From contig JAULSN010000009.1 in the NCBI GenBank assembly GCA_033439765.1, positions 1,302,001 through 1,366,000 on the forward strand: DNA of 64,000 nucleotides, given 5' to 3'. Positions 33,440 to 42,869 of the stretch are shown here, piece by piece. Source of the DNA: Lasiosphaeria ovina (lineage: Eukaryota; Ascomycota; Sordariomycetes; Sordariales; Lasiosphaeriaceae). Position numbers and translations under genes: made by a program. Within the stretch, counting starts at the first letter, position 1. The number at the start of each line of letters is the position of its first letter. The notes under the pieces were generated by a model, which had not been told where the DNA came from, ran no database searches, and worked only from the letters and a program-made list of their open reading frames with translations.

Positions 33440-34124
33440 CGGGGCTGCGAAAACGATACAGGAAAGCCGGGTTCAGAAAATGCTTTGTTTGAGGAAGAAG
33501 GCTGGCTTCTAAGGATGCCCTCGGCGCAGAGTAACTATATAAGAATTTTCACGACGTCCGGATTAAAATTGCGTATTTACCAGGTAGCTAGCAGACGCGA
33601 CTGAGTTGTGAAGGGGGTGTGTTTTCTTACTTTAAATATACGAAAATTACAACGCCCTATAAATAAGACCCCAAAATAGAACTTTTACAAAGCCCTATCA
33701 ATTACGAAGCTCCGTAGCTAGTTTGCATATTCTCACAATGCGGAATGGCTGTATTGTTGCGCGTCAGTTGAACCAGTTTTGTTTTGGTTATATTGGGCCT
33801 GTGAAAGACGGCCTGTTTTCTGAGATAAGCTAGAAGACGCTCTCTTAATCTGCTCTCTTAATCTAACAAAGCACCATCTCTCCTTCTCACACTCAGCCCT
33901 TAGGCTCTACCCCATAGCCAGCATGTCGAAGCGAAAAGCATACGGTCCTGCTCAGTGGAGGAGGATACACCGGCGCGGCACAGACCGAGCTAGCTCATAC
34001 CTCAAAGAAAAGAAGGAATAATACTAAAGAAGGAGGGCAAAGGCTTGGATTGCAAGGCAAGGTGTAGGAAATTGTTGCTAGTAAAAGGAGTGGCTCGGTC
34101 CTTCCTTCTCCCTCCTTGAGAATC
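33440..34124. other. no gene recognised, one possible truncated start
   Basis: Mostly A/T-rich and unrecognised. At 33923 a well-placed ATG starts MSKRKAYGPAQWRRIHRRGT and stops after 32 codons. It could be the beginning of a gene cut off by rearrangement. Confidence 0.25.
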
Positions 34125-36142
34125 CTGGTTGGCGTGCCAGAGAGCTCCCTGGACATGTTGGTGAACGAGTTTGTGGCCAAGGGCTTCAAGGTTGCGCGAG
34201 TTGACCAAATGGAATCTGCCTTGGGGCAAAGAGATGTGAGAGCGCGATGCCAAAGCCAAAAAGGTAGACAAGATTATCCGCCGAGAACTAGCCTGCATCT
34301 TGACGCGAGGGCCGCTGCTTATATACATAGTTGGGGGACTCAGTCCCGTTAAGAGAAAGTAGGTACGCCTAATCAAGGTGGTCACAATAAAGGTAATAAG
34401 GAGGGAGAGCAATGACTACTATTAGTACAAGACTTTAACCTAGCCCTCGCAAAGAAAGGAGGGAGAGGACCGTTACTTATATACATAAGTCCCCAAGTGT
34501 ACTTTTGGAGGCGTGATGCCACGGTGTGGCTCTAGTGGCTTGGCCGGCTAGTGGTGGTTTGGCCAGCTGGTGGTAGGTGGTGGGTGCGTATAAGGTGCTT
34601 CTGATAGAAGGCTTTCGGGGTCTCGGTGAGATGCAACGATCGGACCGATAGCTAGTATGGGGGATGGCTAGATTGAAGCTGCTGGAAGAAGAGCTTAGGG
34701 CTCCGTAGCCAAAGATCGAAGAGTAGCCCGGGTTGAGCTGTGCGAGAAAGCGGTAAGTGAGCTCCATTCTCGTTTTCTCGAGCTCCATCTGTATCCGAAG
34801 ATTCCGTGCCTCAGTCTCTTTGTTTTGGGTCTCAGTCACTATGTTTCGGGCCTTAGTCTCTTTGTTTCGGGCATCGGCCTTTGATTTTATGTAAAAAAAA
34901 TATGGCGGCGAATTCAAGCAGAGTTTCGGCGATAGTGGCGACCTGGAACCGCCATCCCCAGTCCGACTAGACAGCCGAAGCGGCCGAAGCGGTCCAAGCA
35001 AAAGCTGAAAGATACATGACGCCGCGTAAAATTTTGCGCGAGTCGAGAATTTGTAGCGAGCTTCCACCGTACAAGTGAGCTTGGCGCGCCATGGTGGATG
35101 GATGGGTGAATAGGATGATGGTGGAGATGATTGTAGATATGGGTTTGGAGAGATGGGTAGATAGGAGAAGGGTATAAAGAGATGAGGGGATAAGAGCTGG
35201 ATCGGGGAAATTGAATAGAAATGAAGATGGCTTGCTTACTTACCCTTATCTCAATAGCGAGGTTAGACGGGACAAGAAAACTCTTGTGAGAGGGAACAAA
35301 ACTATTGTGTAGACGGGATGAAGTCGTTATCGTTGCCAAAGGGGCGGAATACTGGTGGATAGCAGCATGCTCCAGGACGATATGGCCACTTTCTGCGCGG
35401 CAATTAAGGAGTCGGTCATCGACGACAGGCCTGCATTTGGCATTGCGTTCGTGGACGCGGCTACCGGACAATTCTTCATCTCCGAGTTCCTCGACGATAT
35501 AGACCTCACAAAGTTTGAGACGTTTGTCGCGCAGACGTCGCCTCGGGAGCTGCTCATAGAGAGGAAATGCCTGTCAACCAAAACTCTGCGCATCCTGAAG
35601 AATAACACCAGTCCGACGACTATTTAGAACTATCTCAAGCTAGGGATAGAGTTCTGGGAGGCAGACCTTGCGTGGCGCAAACTTGACTGCGGCGGCTACT
35701 TTGTTTCCGATCAAGGCAAAGAGCGGCCTTGGCCAAAGCGGCTTAGCGAGGCTAGGGATAAGGACCTTCTAACGTCTGCCCTTGGAGTGCTGACGCAATA
35801 CCTCCGCGTCCTAAAGTTGGAGCGCAATCTGCTCTCGCAAGGCAACTTTGAGTGGTATAGCCCCATCCAACGAAACGGCACCCTGATACTTGATGGCCAG
35901 ACGCTCATCAACTTGGAGATCTCTTCGAACACAGCCAACGGGGGATCCGAGGGTTCTCTGTTCAGCCTACTTGATAGATGCATAACACTTTTTGGAAAGA
36001 GGCTCTTCCGACAATGGGTCTGCCACCTGCTGTGCAACATCCAAAAGATCAACGAGAGACTGGACGTGGTCGACATACTAAACGCCGACCGCAGTCTTCG
36101 GGAACAATTCACGCCTCAGATGACAAATATGCCAGATCTTGC
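34125..36142 (+). pseudogene. MSH6 mismatch-repair gene fragment, split by an insertion
   Basis: Part one (34125-34312) reads ILVGVPESSLDMLVNEFVAK and GFKVARVDQMESALG; after a frameshift it gives KKVDKIIRRELACILT. These belong to the mismatch-binding/connector region of fungal MSH6. Part two (35345-36142) resumes LVDSSMLQDDMATFCAAIKE, then RPAFGIAFVDAATGQFFISE, FETFVAQTSPRELLIE, LERNLLSQGNFEWYSPIQRN, LFSLLDRCITLFGKRLFRQW and RLDVVDILNADRSLREQF. So it runs through connector and lever domains to about MPDL, where it ends. TAG at 35625-35627 stands where a Trp is expected (TTI-stop-NYLK). The MutS ATPase domain is absent. MSH6 normally pairs with MSH2 to detect base mismatches. Confidence 0.8.
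34313..35344. mobile_element. about 1.03-kb insertion inside the MSH6 fragment
   Basis: It separates two parts of MSH6 that are adjacent in the normal protein (CILT...LVDSS), so it is an insertion. Near its left end gcttatatacatag recurs at 34480 as acttatatacataag. On the minus strand it carries a complete 196-codon frame (35067-34477) containing a repeated heptad-like stretch (KETKARNIVTETQNKETEAR). I recognise neither a transposase nor clear terminal repeats, so the class is unknown. Confidence 0.5.
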
Positions 36143-37040
36143 GTGTAAGTGAGGCGCTTCTAATTTGGTTCAGTAAGCTTTCTCCCCTAAAGTGCGGAGT
36201 GCGGAAAACGTAGCCTGCCCAACAGTTGGCCGCTTCCCATGTGGCTTGAATTAACTTGCAGGAAACATAGATACGGTCCATGTCAATGCGACGCGAGGCG
36301 ACGATGTTATTGAGTTGCCGACTAAAAAGCAAAAGGCAAACATGGAGAAGAAACCCTTCTTCTTTTTGTTGACTTTCGAGCGCAGCGAGCAGCTCGCCGC
36401 AGGCGCCCCCGGAGGGCCGCCGGAGGCAAAAGAAGAACAAAAAACCCCCTCCCCCTCAGCTCCCGTGCAAGCACCGCAAGCTCACAAGGGGCTAACCCTG
36501 TGGGTCGGGTTTAGATTCATACGCCTCTCGTGTTCTCAACACCACGAAAGCGGTCCAAGTTGTAGGGACGAACACCAGGGTCGTCGGGCTCGTCCAAGTT
36601 TGCTCGAAGGGAACCCGGAGAGATATTTCAAAACGGAGGATGGTTTTGTACGTGCCGCCATGCATGCATACCTACGTGCTTGAATTTGCCTTGCCGGATG
36701 GAGAAAAACCCCAATGTAGATAAGTAGCTATTGTTTAGTTTGGCTTACTTTAGCTCAGGCAATTGCGATCCTCGATTACCAGCCTCGCGCATCCAGACGA
36801 AGAAGGCCGACCTTGTATATCCTAGGCGGCGAAAACTTCCATACGGATGGCGTTCTTTTGGTATGTATTTCACCCCCTTGTTGCGTCTTCCAGACGAGCA
36901 TGCTTCTCCTCAGGTTTGGCAGCTTCCTTGGGCAAAGTCGCCGCTCACATGGGGCCGGATTCTATCATTGCAACAAGCAAAACACAAGGATCGACTATGC
37001 CACACACGATACACGACACACGACATTCCCACGCCCAAAC
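36143..37040. other. family A copy, otherwise unrecognised
   Basis: At 36310-36440 lies a family A copy. The block ttgccgactaaaaagcaaaa is inverted relative to the 16.4-kb copy, followed by ctttcgagcgcagcgagcag and ggcgcccccggagggccgcc. The remaining sequence has only unrecognised frames, for example plus 36813-37133. Confidence 0.5.
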
Positions 37041-37685
37041 TCACTCATTGGAGACGCCGACATCGACGTGGTCCCCGCTGACGGAGTCCGACAACGTGTA
37101 TCCAGAATACTCGAGCTCGTCACTTGCAGCTGAGCTGGCTGCAGAAACCGTGCTGAGACAACGCCTCTTCATCTCCTTTGACTCCCTGGTCTCCCTGCCC
37201 TCGTGCTCAGGCGGCGGTGGGGGAGGCGGAGGCGGCGAACGCGAACGTAGTGTCCCCTTCTCTGGCCGAGTGCTATGCCTTGACGAGCCCCCAGCACGCG
37301 GGGCCAGTGGTTTTGTGGTGTGAAGAAGGCGGACGCGCTGGCAGGTGCGCAGACTCAGCTTGCGCTGTCTTCTTTGCCAACTGGGCGGCTTCAGTGGACT
37401 TACCCTTCCTTTGACGTTGCCTTCGGCATTGAATCTGACGCCGCTGCTGGCGTTGCTGCTCGGACTGTCTTTTCCGGCTGGGAAGACATCCATCTCGGTG
37501 CTCTCTTCCGCAATGAAAAGTCCTTGAGCACCTACACTACCGTATCTTGGATGTAAGCAGCCTGAAGGAGGCTGCTCGTGGATGGTGATATGTTTCGCAG
37601 AGCTAAATGCCTCCCCGGCCACCAGACCGCATTTGCACCACACACTCTTACCGAGCCAAAATACTCCAAGTACGCCATTGGCCAC
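37041..37685 (-). CDS. hypothetical protein with polyproline tract
   Basis: A 214-codon minus-strand frame contains a run of nine Pro followed by EHEGRETRESKEMKRRCLST, SAASSAASDELEYSGYTLSD and a stop after VDVGVSNE. The last part reads like genuine protein, and the polyPro tract is encoded by a GGC/GGA-type repeat. No domain is recognised and the start is uncertain; a shorter gene or a pseudogene exon is equally possible. Confidence 0.25.
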   Translation of the reverse strand: MANGVLGVFWLGKSVWCKCGLVAGEAFSSAKHITIHEQPPSGCLHPRYGSVGAQGLFIAEESTEMDVFPAGKDSPSSNASSGVRFNAEGNVKGRVSPLKPPSWQRRQRKLSLRTCQRVRLLHTTKPLAPRAGGSSRHSTRPEKGTLRSRSPPPPPPPPPEHEGRETRESKEMKRRCLSTVSAASSAASDELEYSGYTLSDSVSGDHVDVGVSNE

Positions 37686-38442
37686 CTTCAGAGTCGCTTA
37701 CTGCCCCCCTTCAGCAGAGCAATTCGTTGAGGTCGCTGGTTGGAGCTTTTGGCGGCGCAGCAGTGTTGGTGGTTGATGACGCCTGTGCTGCTGCATCAGT
37801 GCATCAAGATCATCTGCGTATGTCGAAAATAAAATATGATCACGCCGCCCGCCATCAAAGTCGAAAAAGGAGAGCTATCGCTCGCTCTTGTTCAGCAACA
37901 AGAGACTATGGACACTATGGACACCACAATTGACGGTGACAATCCAGGCACTGGCCAGCTACGCATGTGAATAGGAACGCCGTTCGAAGCAAAGAAGTAG
38001 GCCACGATGTTCGTCACGGCCTACAAAAACATACGGGCCATCTGGAGACCTGCCAAGAGGGTTGTTGTTGTGATGCTTTACTCTCCAAGCCTCAAGTCGC
38101 GCCTTTATTATCCAGGCCCTTTGGTCAAGACCAGTGAGCATAGCCAGGGCAATGACGTACGCTAAGCCTTATACAATTCCCAGCACACGCCAAAACTGCT
38201 GCTGGTTTGCGGATGCGGATGCGTCTGCGTCGCCGAACAAGTGCATGCCGTAGAAGGTCTGCTCTGCTCGGCCGTGATATTGCACTTGTCAGAAATTGCC
38301 CCTATTTGGTAGTGGTTGTTCTTATTATCACTCACCGCAACGAAGGTTGGTGGGAGATAGAGTGGGGTGACCACGGTGAAGACAAGAAGGTACTGGTTGA
38401 TGTGGGTCCCTTTACGCAATGACGGACGGTCACGGATTTGGA
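37686..38442. other. no gene recognised
   Basis: Short frames only. The stretch 38210-38240 has gcggatgcggatgcgtctgcg, a short irregular repeat. Confidence 0.3.
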
Positions 38443-38590
38443 TTTCGAGCGTAGCGAGCAGCCCGCCGCAGGCGGATCCGGAGGGCTGCCGGAGGTAAAA
38501 AAGAAGGAAAAATAAATAAACCACCGGACACAAGGACAGGACAAAGGGCAAGGCAGGACCGGGGGGGGGGAGACTTTGCTTTTCTCCCCC
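38443..38590 (+). repeat. family A dispersed repeat copy
   Basis: It starts tttcgagcgtagcgagcagc and includes cggagggctgccggagg, aataaataaaccacc, acaggacaaagggcaaggca, a run of ten G and actttgcttttctcc. The right inverted arm is missing. Confidence 0.7.
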
Positions 38591-39112
38591 ACCACCTCCA
38601 GCTCTCGCTAGGCTACTTCGCTACTACTCCCTCCACTTAGCCGCCTCTCGCTCAAAAGTCTCACGCATTCAAGCCATCCATTCCAATCTCCAACTCATTT
38701 GACCACGACAGGCAATCTCCCCGCTGGATCTCTCTCGGCTCCTACGTATTATCTCTCAAGTGGACCACCGCTAACGTAAAACTTGGCCACCTACTCCCAT
38801 ATTGTAGGCTGTTGTGTGTATCCCTTCTATGGGTGCATCCACATCTGCCAATGCTAGTCCCAGGTCCCCTGTCCCTTCCCCTTACGTACAGGATGTGCGA
38901 TCGGCCTGCACGGCTGGCCGCTGGCCTGCCTCTCCCTCCCCACACCCACTGTCGAGGCCGCTTTAATAGTACCGAGAGCCAATAACGTCCATGGCTCCCG
39001 ACTTGAATTCTCTCTCTCCCACCCTCGACGCGCGAGCACAAACGCCTACCATGTCGTCTATCGCAGTCGAGTCATCCAGCCCCCTGGCTGTAGACAGTCC
39101 GCCGTCTCCTTC
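38591..39112. other. no gene recognised
   Basis: No convincing coding or structural signal. Confidence 0.3.
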
Positions 39113-39291
39113 TGTCGGAAGAAGCCGAGGCTCTACATGAGTAGTGTACCTACTAAGCCGCCTGTAGCATAGTTCAAAGACAACCCCGAGTAAGCATACA
39201 AAGTAGGGTATCTAGGCTATGCCTACCTCTCTTTCTCCTTCTTAATACAAGCACCCTTTTACTCACTTTCTACGTGCCGTTATACGTGACA
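39113..39291 (+). mobile_element. LTR, 179 bp (TGTCGGAAG ... TACGTGACA)
   Basis: It starts TGTCGGAAGAAGCC and ends ACGTGACA. A second copy with the same ends lies at 47574-48337 (interrupted) and a degraded piece at 25555. At the second copy a purine tract (gagggggatg) precedes TGTCGG, as expected for the start of a 3' LTR. Here a Copia gag remnant begins about 70 bp downstream, so this is probably a 5' LTR. No matching target duplication is seen. Confidence 0.75.
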
Positions 39292-39360
39292 ATTAACAGT
39301 CTGAATCCGCGCATCGCTACGAATCTACACCTTCAATCACTAGAGCGCTCAGAGCACTAG

Positions 39361-40385
39361 AGAGTGAAGCTATTCGCATTCCAATCAAAGGCTCGCGGCC
39401 TCCTCGTCTGGGAGCATATCGACCCTGCGCAGCCGCCCCCACTGCCCGCGCCCGAGAGGCCTGCAAAGCCTCTCGTCTCCGAACCGAATACTCGAGCCCA
39501 CCTGTCGAGCATGCTTGTGAGCTCACCGCCGGGCAACGAGCTATATACCTCGATAACTACCGCCGCTATGAGAGCGAGCTGAAGAGCTGGAAAGAATACA
39601 CACACGGCATTGGAGCTCTGGAGCCGTGGTTCAGAGACCACGTCATTCAGCAGTACCGGGAGGTAACCTGCCGTGAGGGACAGACAGTCCAACACTGGTA
39701 CGAAACCTCAAGGCTACTAGTACCCCCGCCGTTCAGATTCTCGGCAGAGGGTACGAAGTGGCCCTCAGGAACCACTATGCCGTCATCGCCAAGCATACCA
39801 AGAAGCTGGTGGCCTGGGTAAACGAATGGACTCACCTAATAACACAAGGAGTAGCACACAAGGTCCCCGAGGCCACCTCACCAACCACTTAGCTCAGGGG
39901 CATCATCGCCGCCACCGCCATGGAAGACGTGAAGGTCCTCAATAACTAGAGCAGCAGCTTCGGACTCACAAAGAAGTAAGAGGTCCTTGCTGGGCGGCTC
40001 TCGCATACAGAAGTGGCTGCAGACCTTCTCAGTCACATTCAGAACACCATGCCAAAGTCCTTTACCAGTCAAAGAAAAGGGAGCTTCACTACCACACTTG
40101 ACTTCGAAGCGGCTGAGGAAAGCCTAAACAGTCAGACCGGCGCATCCAGAGGCTGAGGTGGCTTCAACCCGGGCCGGAAAAAACAAGGACTCCGACCGAG
40201 AAAGGAGCACATCGCCAGACAGGCAGAAAAGGCAGCGCAGTAATACCGACGGAGCCACACCCGGCCGCTGCAAGGCATGTGGTTTCGGAGGGCATCACTT
40301 GAGTCCTGTTATTATGTCTTCCCCGATCGAGCACCTGGCAACAGGCGTGTCCGCCGCTTGGGCGCTGTTCTGCGACGCGTAGGGG
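39361..40385 (+). pseudogene. Copia-type Gag remnant
   Basis: Frames in succession give LTAGQRAIYLDNYRRYESEL, KSWKEYTHGIGALEPWFRDH, YAVIAKHTKKLVAWVNEWTH, VLAGRLSHTEVAADLLSHIQ and GRCKACGFGGHHLS. After a one-base shift comes CYYVFPDRAPGNRR, which together form a zinc-knuckle (CCHC-like) region. Stops at about 39890, 39948 and 39978 and several frameshifts disrupt it. Gag packages the element RNA into virus-like particles. Order and content fit Ty1/Copia Gag of fungi. The sequence ends abruptly at about 40385. Confidence 0.65.
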
Positions 40386-40389
40386 CCAA

Positions 40390-40672
40390 AGTGTCTGTCT
40401 ACCGTGCGGCGCTTCCCTCGTGACGGCCGGACGACATGCTCATCCTTGCCCTGATTTGCGTCACTTGCTACAATGGGAGAGTAGTCCTCCTCCTTGTCGG
40501 TATCGTATCGCAATGACGTCGACGACGACCGATGTTGTGCTAAGTTGACCTGGTTTTGGCTGGCAGATGGCTGCGTAGACGGCACGATATCGGCCAGCTC
40601 ACCTTCGTTGCCGCTCTCATTACCCGACAAACTTGGCATGCTTGCCCGACTCTCCTGCGCTTGCGGCGGCAC
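40390..40672 (-). pseudogene. unrecognised protein start, duplicated downstream
   Basis: A minus frame begins MPPQAQESRASMPSLSGNES, continues with GELADIVPSTQPS and YDTDKEEDYSPIVASDANQG, and then runs into sequence antisense to the Gag remnant. A related minus frame at 42461-42661 reads PPQVDEGRASTPTLPNDEDI. The DNA between 40540-40856 and 42560-42830 is similar throughout. So this is one copy of a repeated segment flanking the coiled-coil gene. No function is known to me. Confidence 0.4.
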
Positions 40673-40969
40673 GACAGAACTCTCTTCATCATGCCTCTCC
40701 TCTGTCGTCCGGAACCAGAGGATGACGGTTTTCTGGGTCGCTTGTCCGAACGCTGTCGCCGCGGTGATGGTGGTGCTGAGAGAGGCGGCAGCTATCGAAC
40801 TGCTGTTGTATTCCAGCTACGCAAGATGTGCCGCACTTCGGGCTGCTGTTTTTAGCGCCTGTGTGATTCCTCAAGAAAGAATAAAAGTAAACATGGTATT
40901 CGTAGCCTCGTAACCCCGTCAGTCTTCTTCCTCTTCTTCCTCCTCTTCGCCCCCTCGTCCTCGCAAGTG

Positions 40970-41216
40970 CACCCTGCACTTGGGGTCCGTACCAAGTGCA
41001 CGGTAACTCGCAGTGCAGGGTAACTCGCCAATGCAGGATAACTCGCCAATGCAGGATAACTCGCCAATGCAGGATAACTCGCCAATGCAGGATAACTCGC
41101 CAATGCAGGGTAACTCAAGTGCAGGGTAGGTCGCAAGTGCAGGGTAGGTCGCAAGTGCAGGATAGCTATCCTGCACTTGGAGTTCCGTGCCAATTGCAGG
41201 GTAGCTCGCAGTGCAT
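40970..41216 (+). repeat. 18-bp tandem repeat array with 26-bp palindrome
   Basis: Four exact copies of AATGCAGGATAACTCGCC lie end to end at 41030-41101. Variant copies flank them on the left (gtgcagggtaactcgcc) and right (aagtgcagggtaggtcgc, twice). At 41153-41178 the repeat meets its own inverse, forming a perfect 26-bp palindrome (aagtgcaggatag, then its complement). Another mirrored pair (aagtgca-ccc-tgcactt) lies at about 40968-40984. The array is about 350 bp upstream of the coiled-coil gene, in its presumed promoter. Confidence 0.85.
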
Positions 41217-41566
41217 CCCTCAATGTCGATCGCCCAATGGCAATGGGTGTTGGGCTGTGCTTGCGGGGACTTTGGGGAACCATCCAATAGCCAAGTGCAG
41301 CCTTCGCGATTTGCAGGCCATGGCATCAGAATTACCCCGCGACGCCAAGTCACGTGAATTCCCGACAGCTGGCCAGGATTCCTGCTTAAATTCCTGCCCA
41401 CCGCTCCACGCGCTTTTCCCCCAAAACACCCTCTGCACCACCGCTACTAAAACACTTATTGCACCATCGCTACCAAAACATCCTTTGCACCATCGCTCCA
41501 AAACTTCCATCGCTACCACCATCCCGCACAACCTCGCACAACAAGACGACATCAAAGTCGACGACA

Positions 41567-42409
41567 ATGAGTTCAGAGTTGGCCACGAAGGCCTTTGTCA
41601 AGGCGGAAATCGATGCCTTCAGGACTGAAACGAATGCCAGGTTCGAGGGAGTTGAGGCCGACATTCGCGAGCTCAAGGCCGATGTTCACCAGCTCAAGGC
41701 CGATGTTAAGGAGATCAAGGTTACAATAGGAGAGATGCAAGGCACAATGGGCGAGATGCAAGTTACCATGAGGCAGATAGAGGTCCGCGCCCGCAACGGC
41801 AAGCTCAAGAACCCGACAGCCCGGATCCGCCCCATCCCCATCTTCGCCCAGGGCCGCGGCGCCCAAGAACCAGATCCGGCCCGGTTTCCCAAGTACGCCG
41901 ATCAGTTCTACGGCCTGCGAAAACCACAGAAAGAGCGCGACCACCTGATGCTCGAGTACCTCAGCACATTTTATGACATCCAGCAAGAGGCGGCCGACGC
42001 GAGCGAGTCGGGTGAAAACGTGCCGGTCGATCCCGAACGTGCTGTGGAGCTGCTGGAAGAAATTCTAGGCCTCGACGAAGACAACTTTGCAGAGTTTCGT
42101 GCGAGGGCGCAGCGGTTTGCCGACCAGAGTCCTCCAGCCGCTGAGAAGCGAGACCGGCCGGCAACCAGCTCGTCCGGAGAGCAGCCACAGGTGCATCGAC
42201 GCAGGCTCCAGACCCCATCCAACCCCCCAACGGTCCCCTTCACTAAGACGCCTAGCCGTGCGTACGACGGCAGCCCTACGGTCCCTTTCAGCGAGACACC
42301 TAGCCGCGCAGCAGCACCGGAGCGGCTGTCGGACACCCGCGCCGTGGCTGCGCGTCCGCGGCACCCCAGCACGACAATTCCCGACTCGGAGGAGACGGCG
42401 AGCAGCTAG
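41567..42409 (+). CDS. intact coiled-coil protein, unknown function
   Basis: The 280-residue frame begins at ATG 41567 (cgacaATGa); in-frame codons upstream to 41459 look non-coding. Residues about 5-80 form a long coiled coil with repeating FEGVEADIRELKADVHQLKA-like heptads. A central segment follows (about 85-125, RIRPIPIFAQGRGAQEPDPA then RFPKYADQFYGLRKPQ). Next is a helical part (LMLEYLSTFYDIQQEAADAS; AVELLEEILGLDEDNFAEFR), then a low-complexity tail with two P-S-R repeats (PTVPFTKTPSRAYDG, PTVPFSETPSRAAAP). GC-rich and free of stops, unlike its surroundings. I believe similar proteins are repeated in related fungi but cannot name them. It lies between Gag and Pol remnants. Confidence 0.7.
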   Translation: MSSELATKAFVKAEIDAFRTETNARFEGVEADIRELKADVHQLKADVKEIKVTIGEMQGTMGEMQVTMRQIEVRARNGKLKNPTARIRPIPIFAQGRGAQEPDPARFPKYADQFYGLRKPQKERDHLMLEYLSTFYDIQQEAADASESGENVPVDPERAVELLEEILGLDEDNFAEFRARAQRFADQSPPAAEKRDRPATSSSGEQPQVHRRRLQTPSNPPTVPFTKTPSRAYDGSPTVPFSETPSRAAAPERLSDTRAVAARPRHPSTTIPDSEETASS

Positions 42410-42860
42410 AGTTCGCGCGAGATGGGGGTGGGGGATCCGAAGCGAAGTACGGTGAACTGGTCAGCCAGATGTGACGGGGTCGCGCAGGTGACGGCACATG
42501 CATTCCAACCTAGAGGCTGGAGGCAGCGCGCTGTATGGACTGTGGAGCCGAAGGCGTGGCTCGGCATCTGCTAGCTCGAGTTCGCTGATGTCCTCATCGT
42601 TGGGCAATGTGGGTGTGCTTGCCCGGCCCTCGTCTACTTGTGGCGGTACGGTAGAACACACTCCATTCTGCTCTTCTCTGTCATCTAGAACCGGATGAAG
42701 TTATTCTAGGTTGCTCGTCTAATCGCTATCGCTGCGATAGTTATAGCGTGGAAAGAGGTAGCGGCTATCTGACATCTGTAGCGTTGTATGCGCCTTTGGC
42801 GGTACGTCTAGCTTGCAACCTCCGCCGAAGCGCCTGAGGTGAAATAGAAAGCGACTGTCC
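42410..42860 (-). repeat. second copy of the segment at 40540-40856
   Basis: Landmarks shared with the upstream copy, in the plus orientation, are gtgcttgcccgg, cttgtggcggtacggta (there cttgcggcggcacgaca), ctctgtcatctagaaccgga (there ctgtcgtccggaaccagagg) and gagaggcggcagctat-type sequence. Identity looks moderate by eye. A minus frame (42661-42461) matches the upstream protein start. Same orientation, about 2 kb apart. Confidence 0.55.
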
Positions 42861-42869
42861 CACTCCTCG

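Noticed and set aside
41030..41160. CRISPR-like array
   Set aside because: The units are contiguous 18-bp tandem repeats without unique spacers, and the context is a fungal genome.
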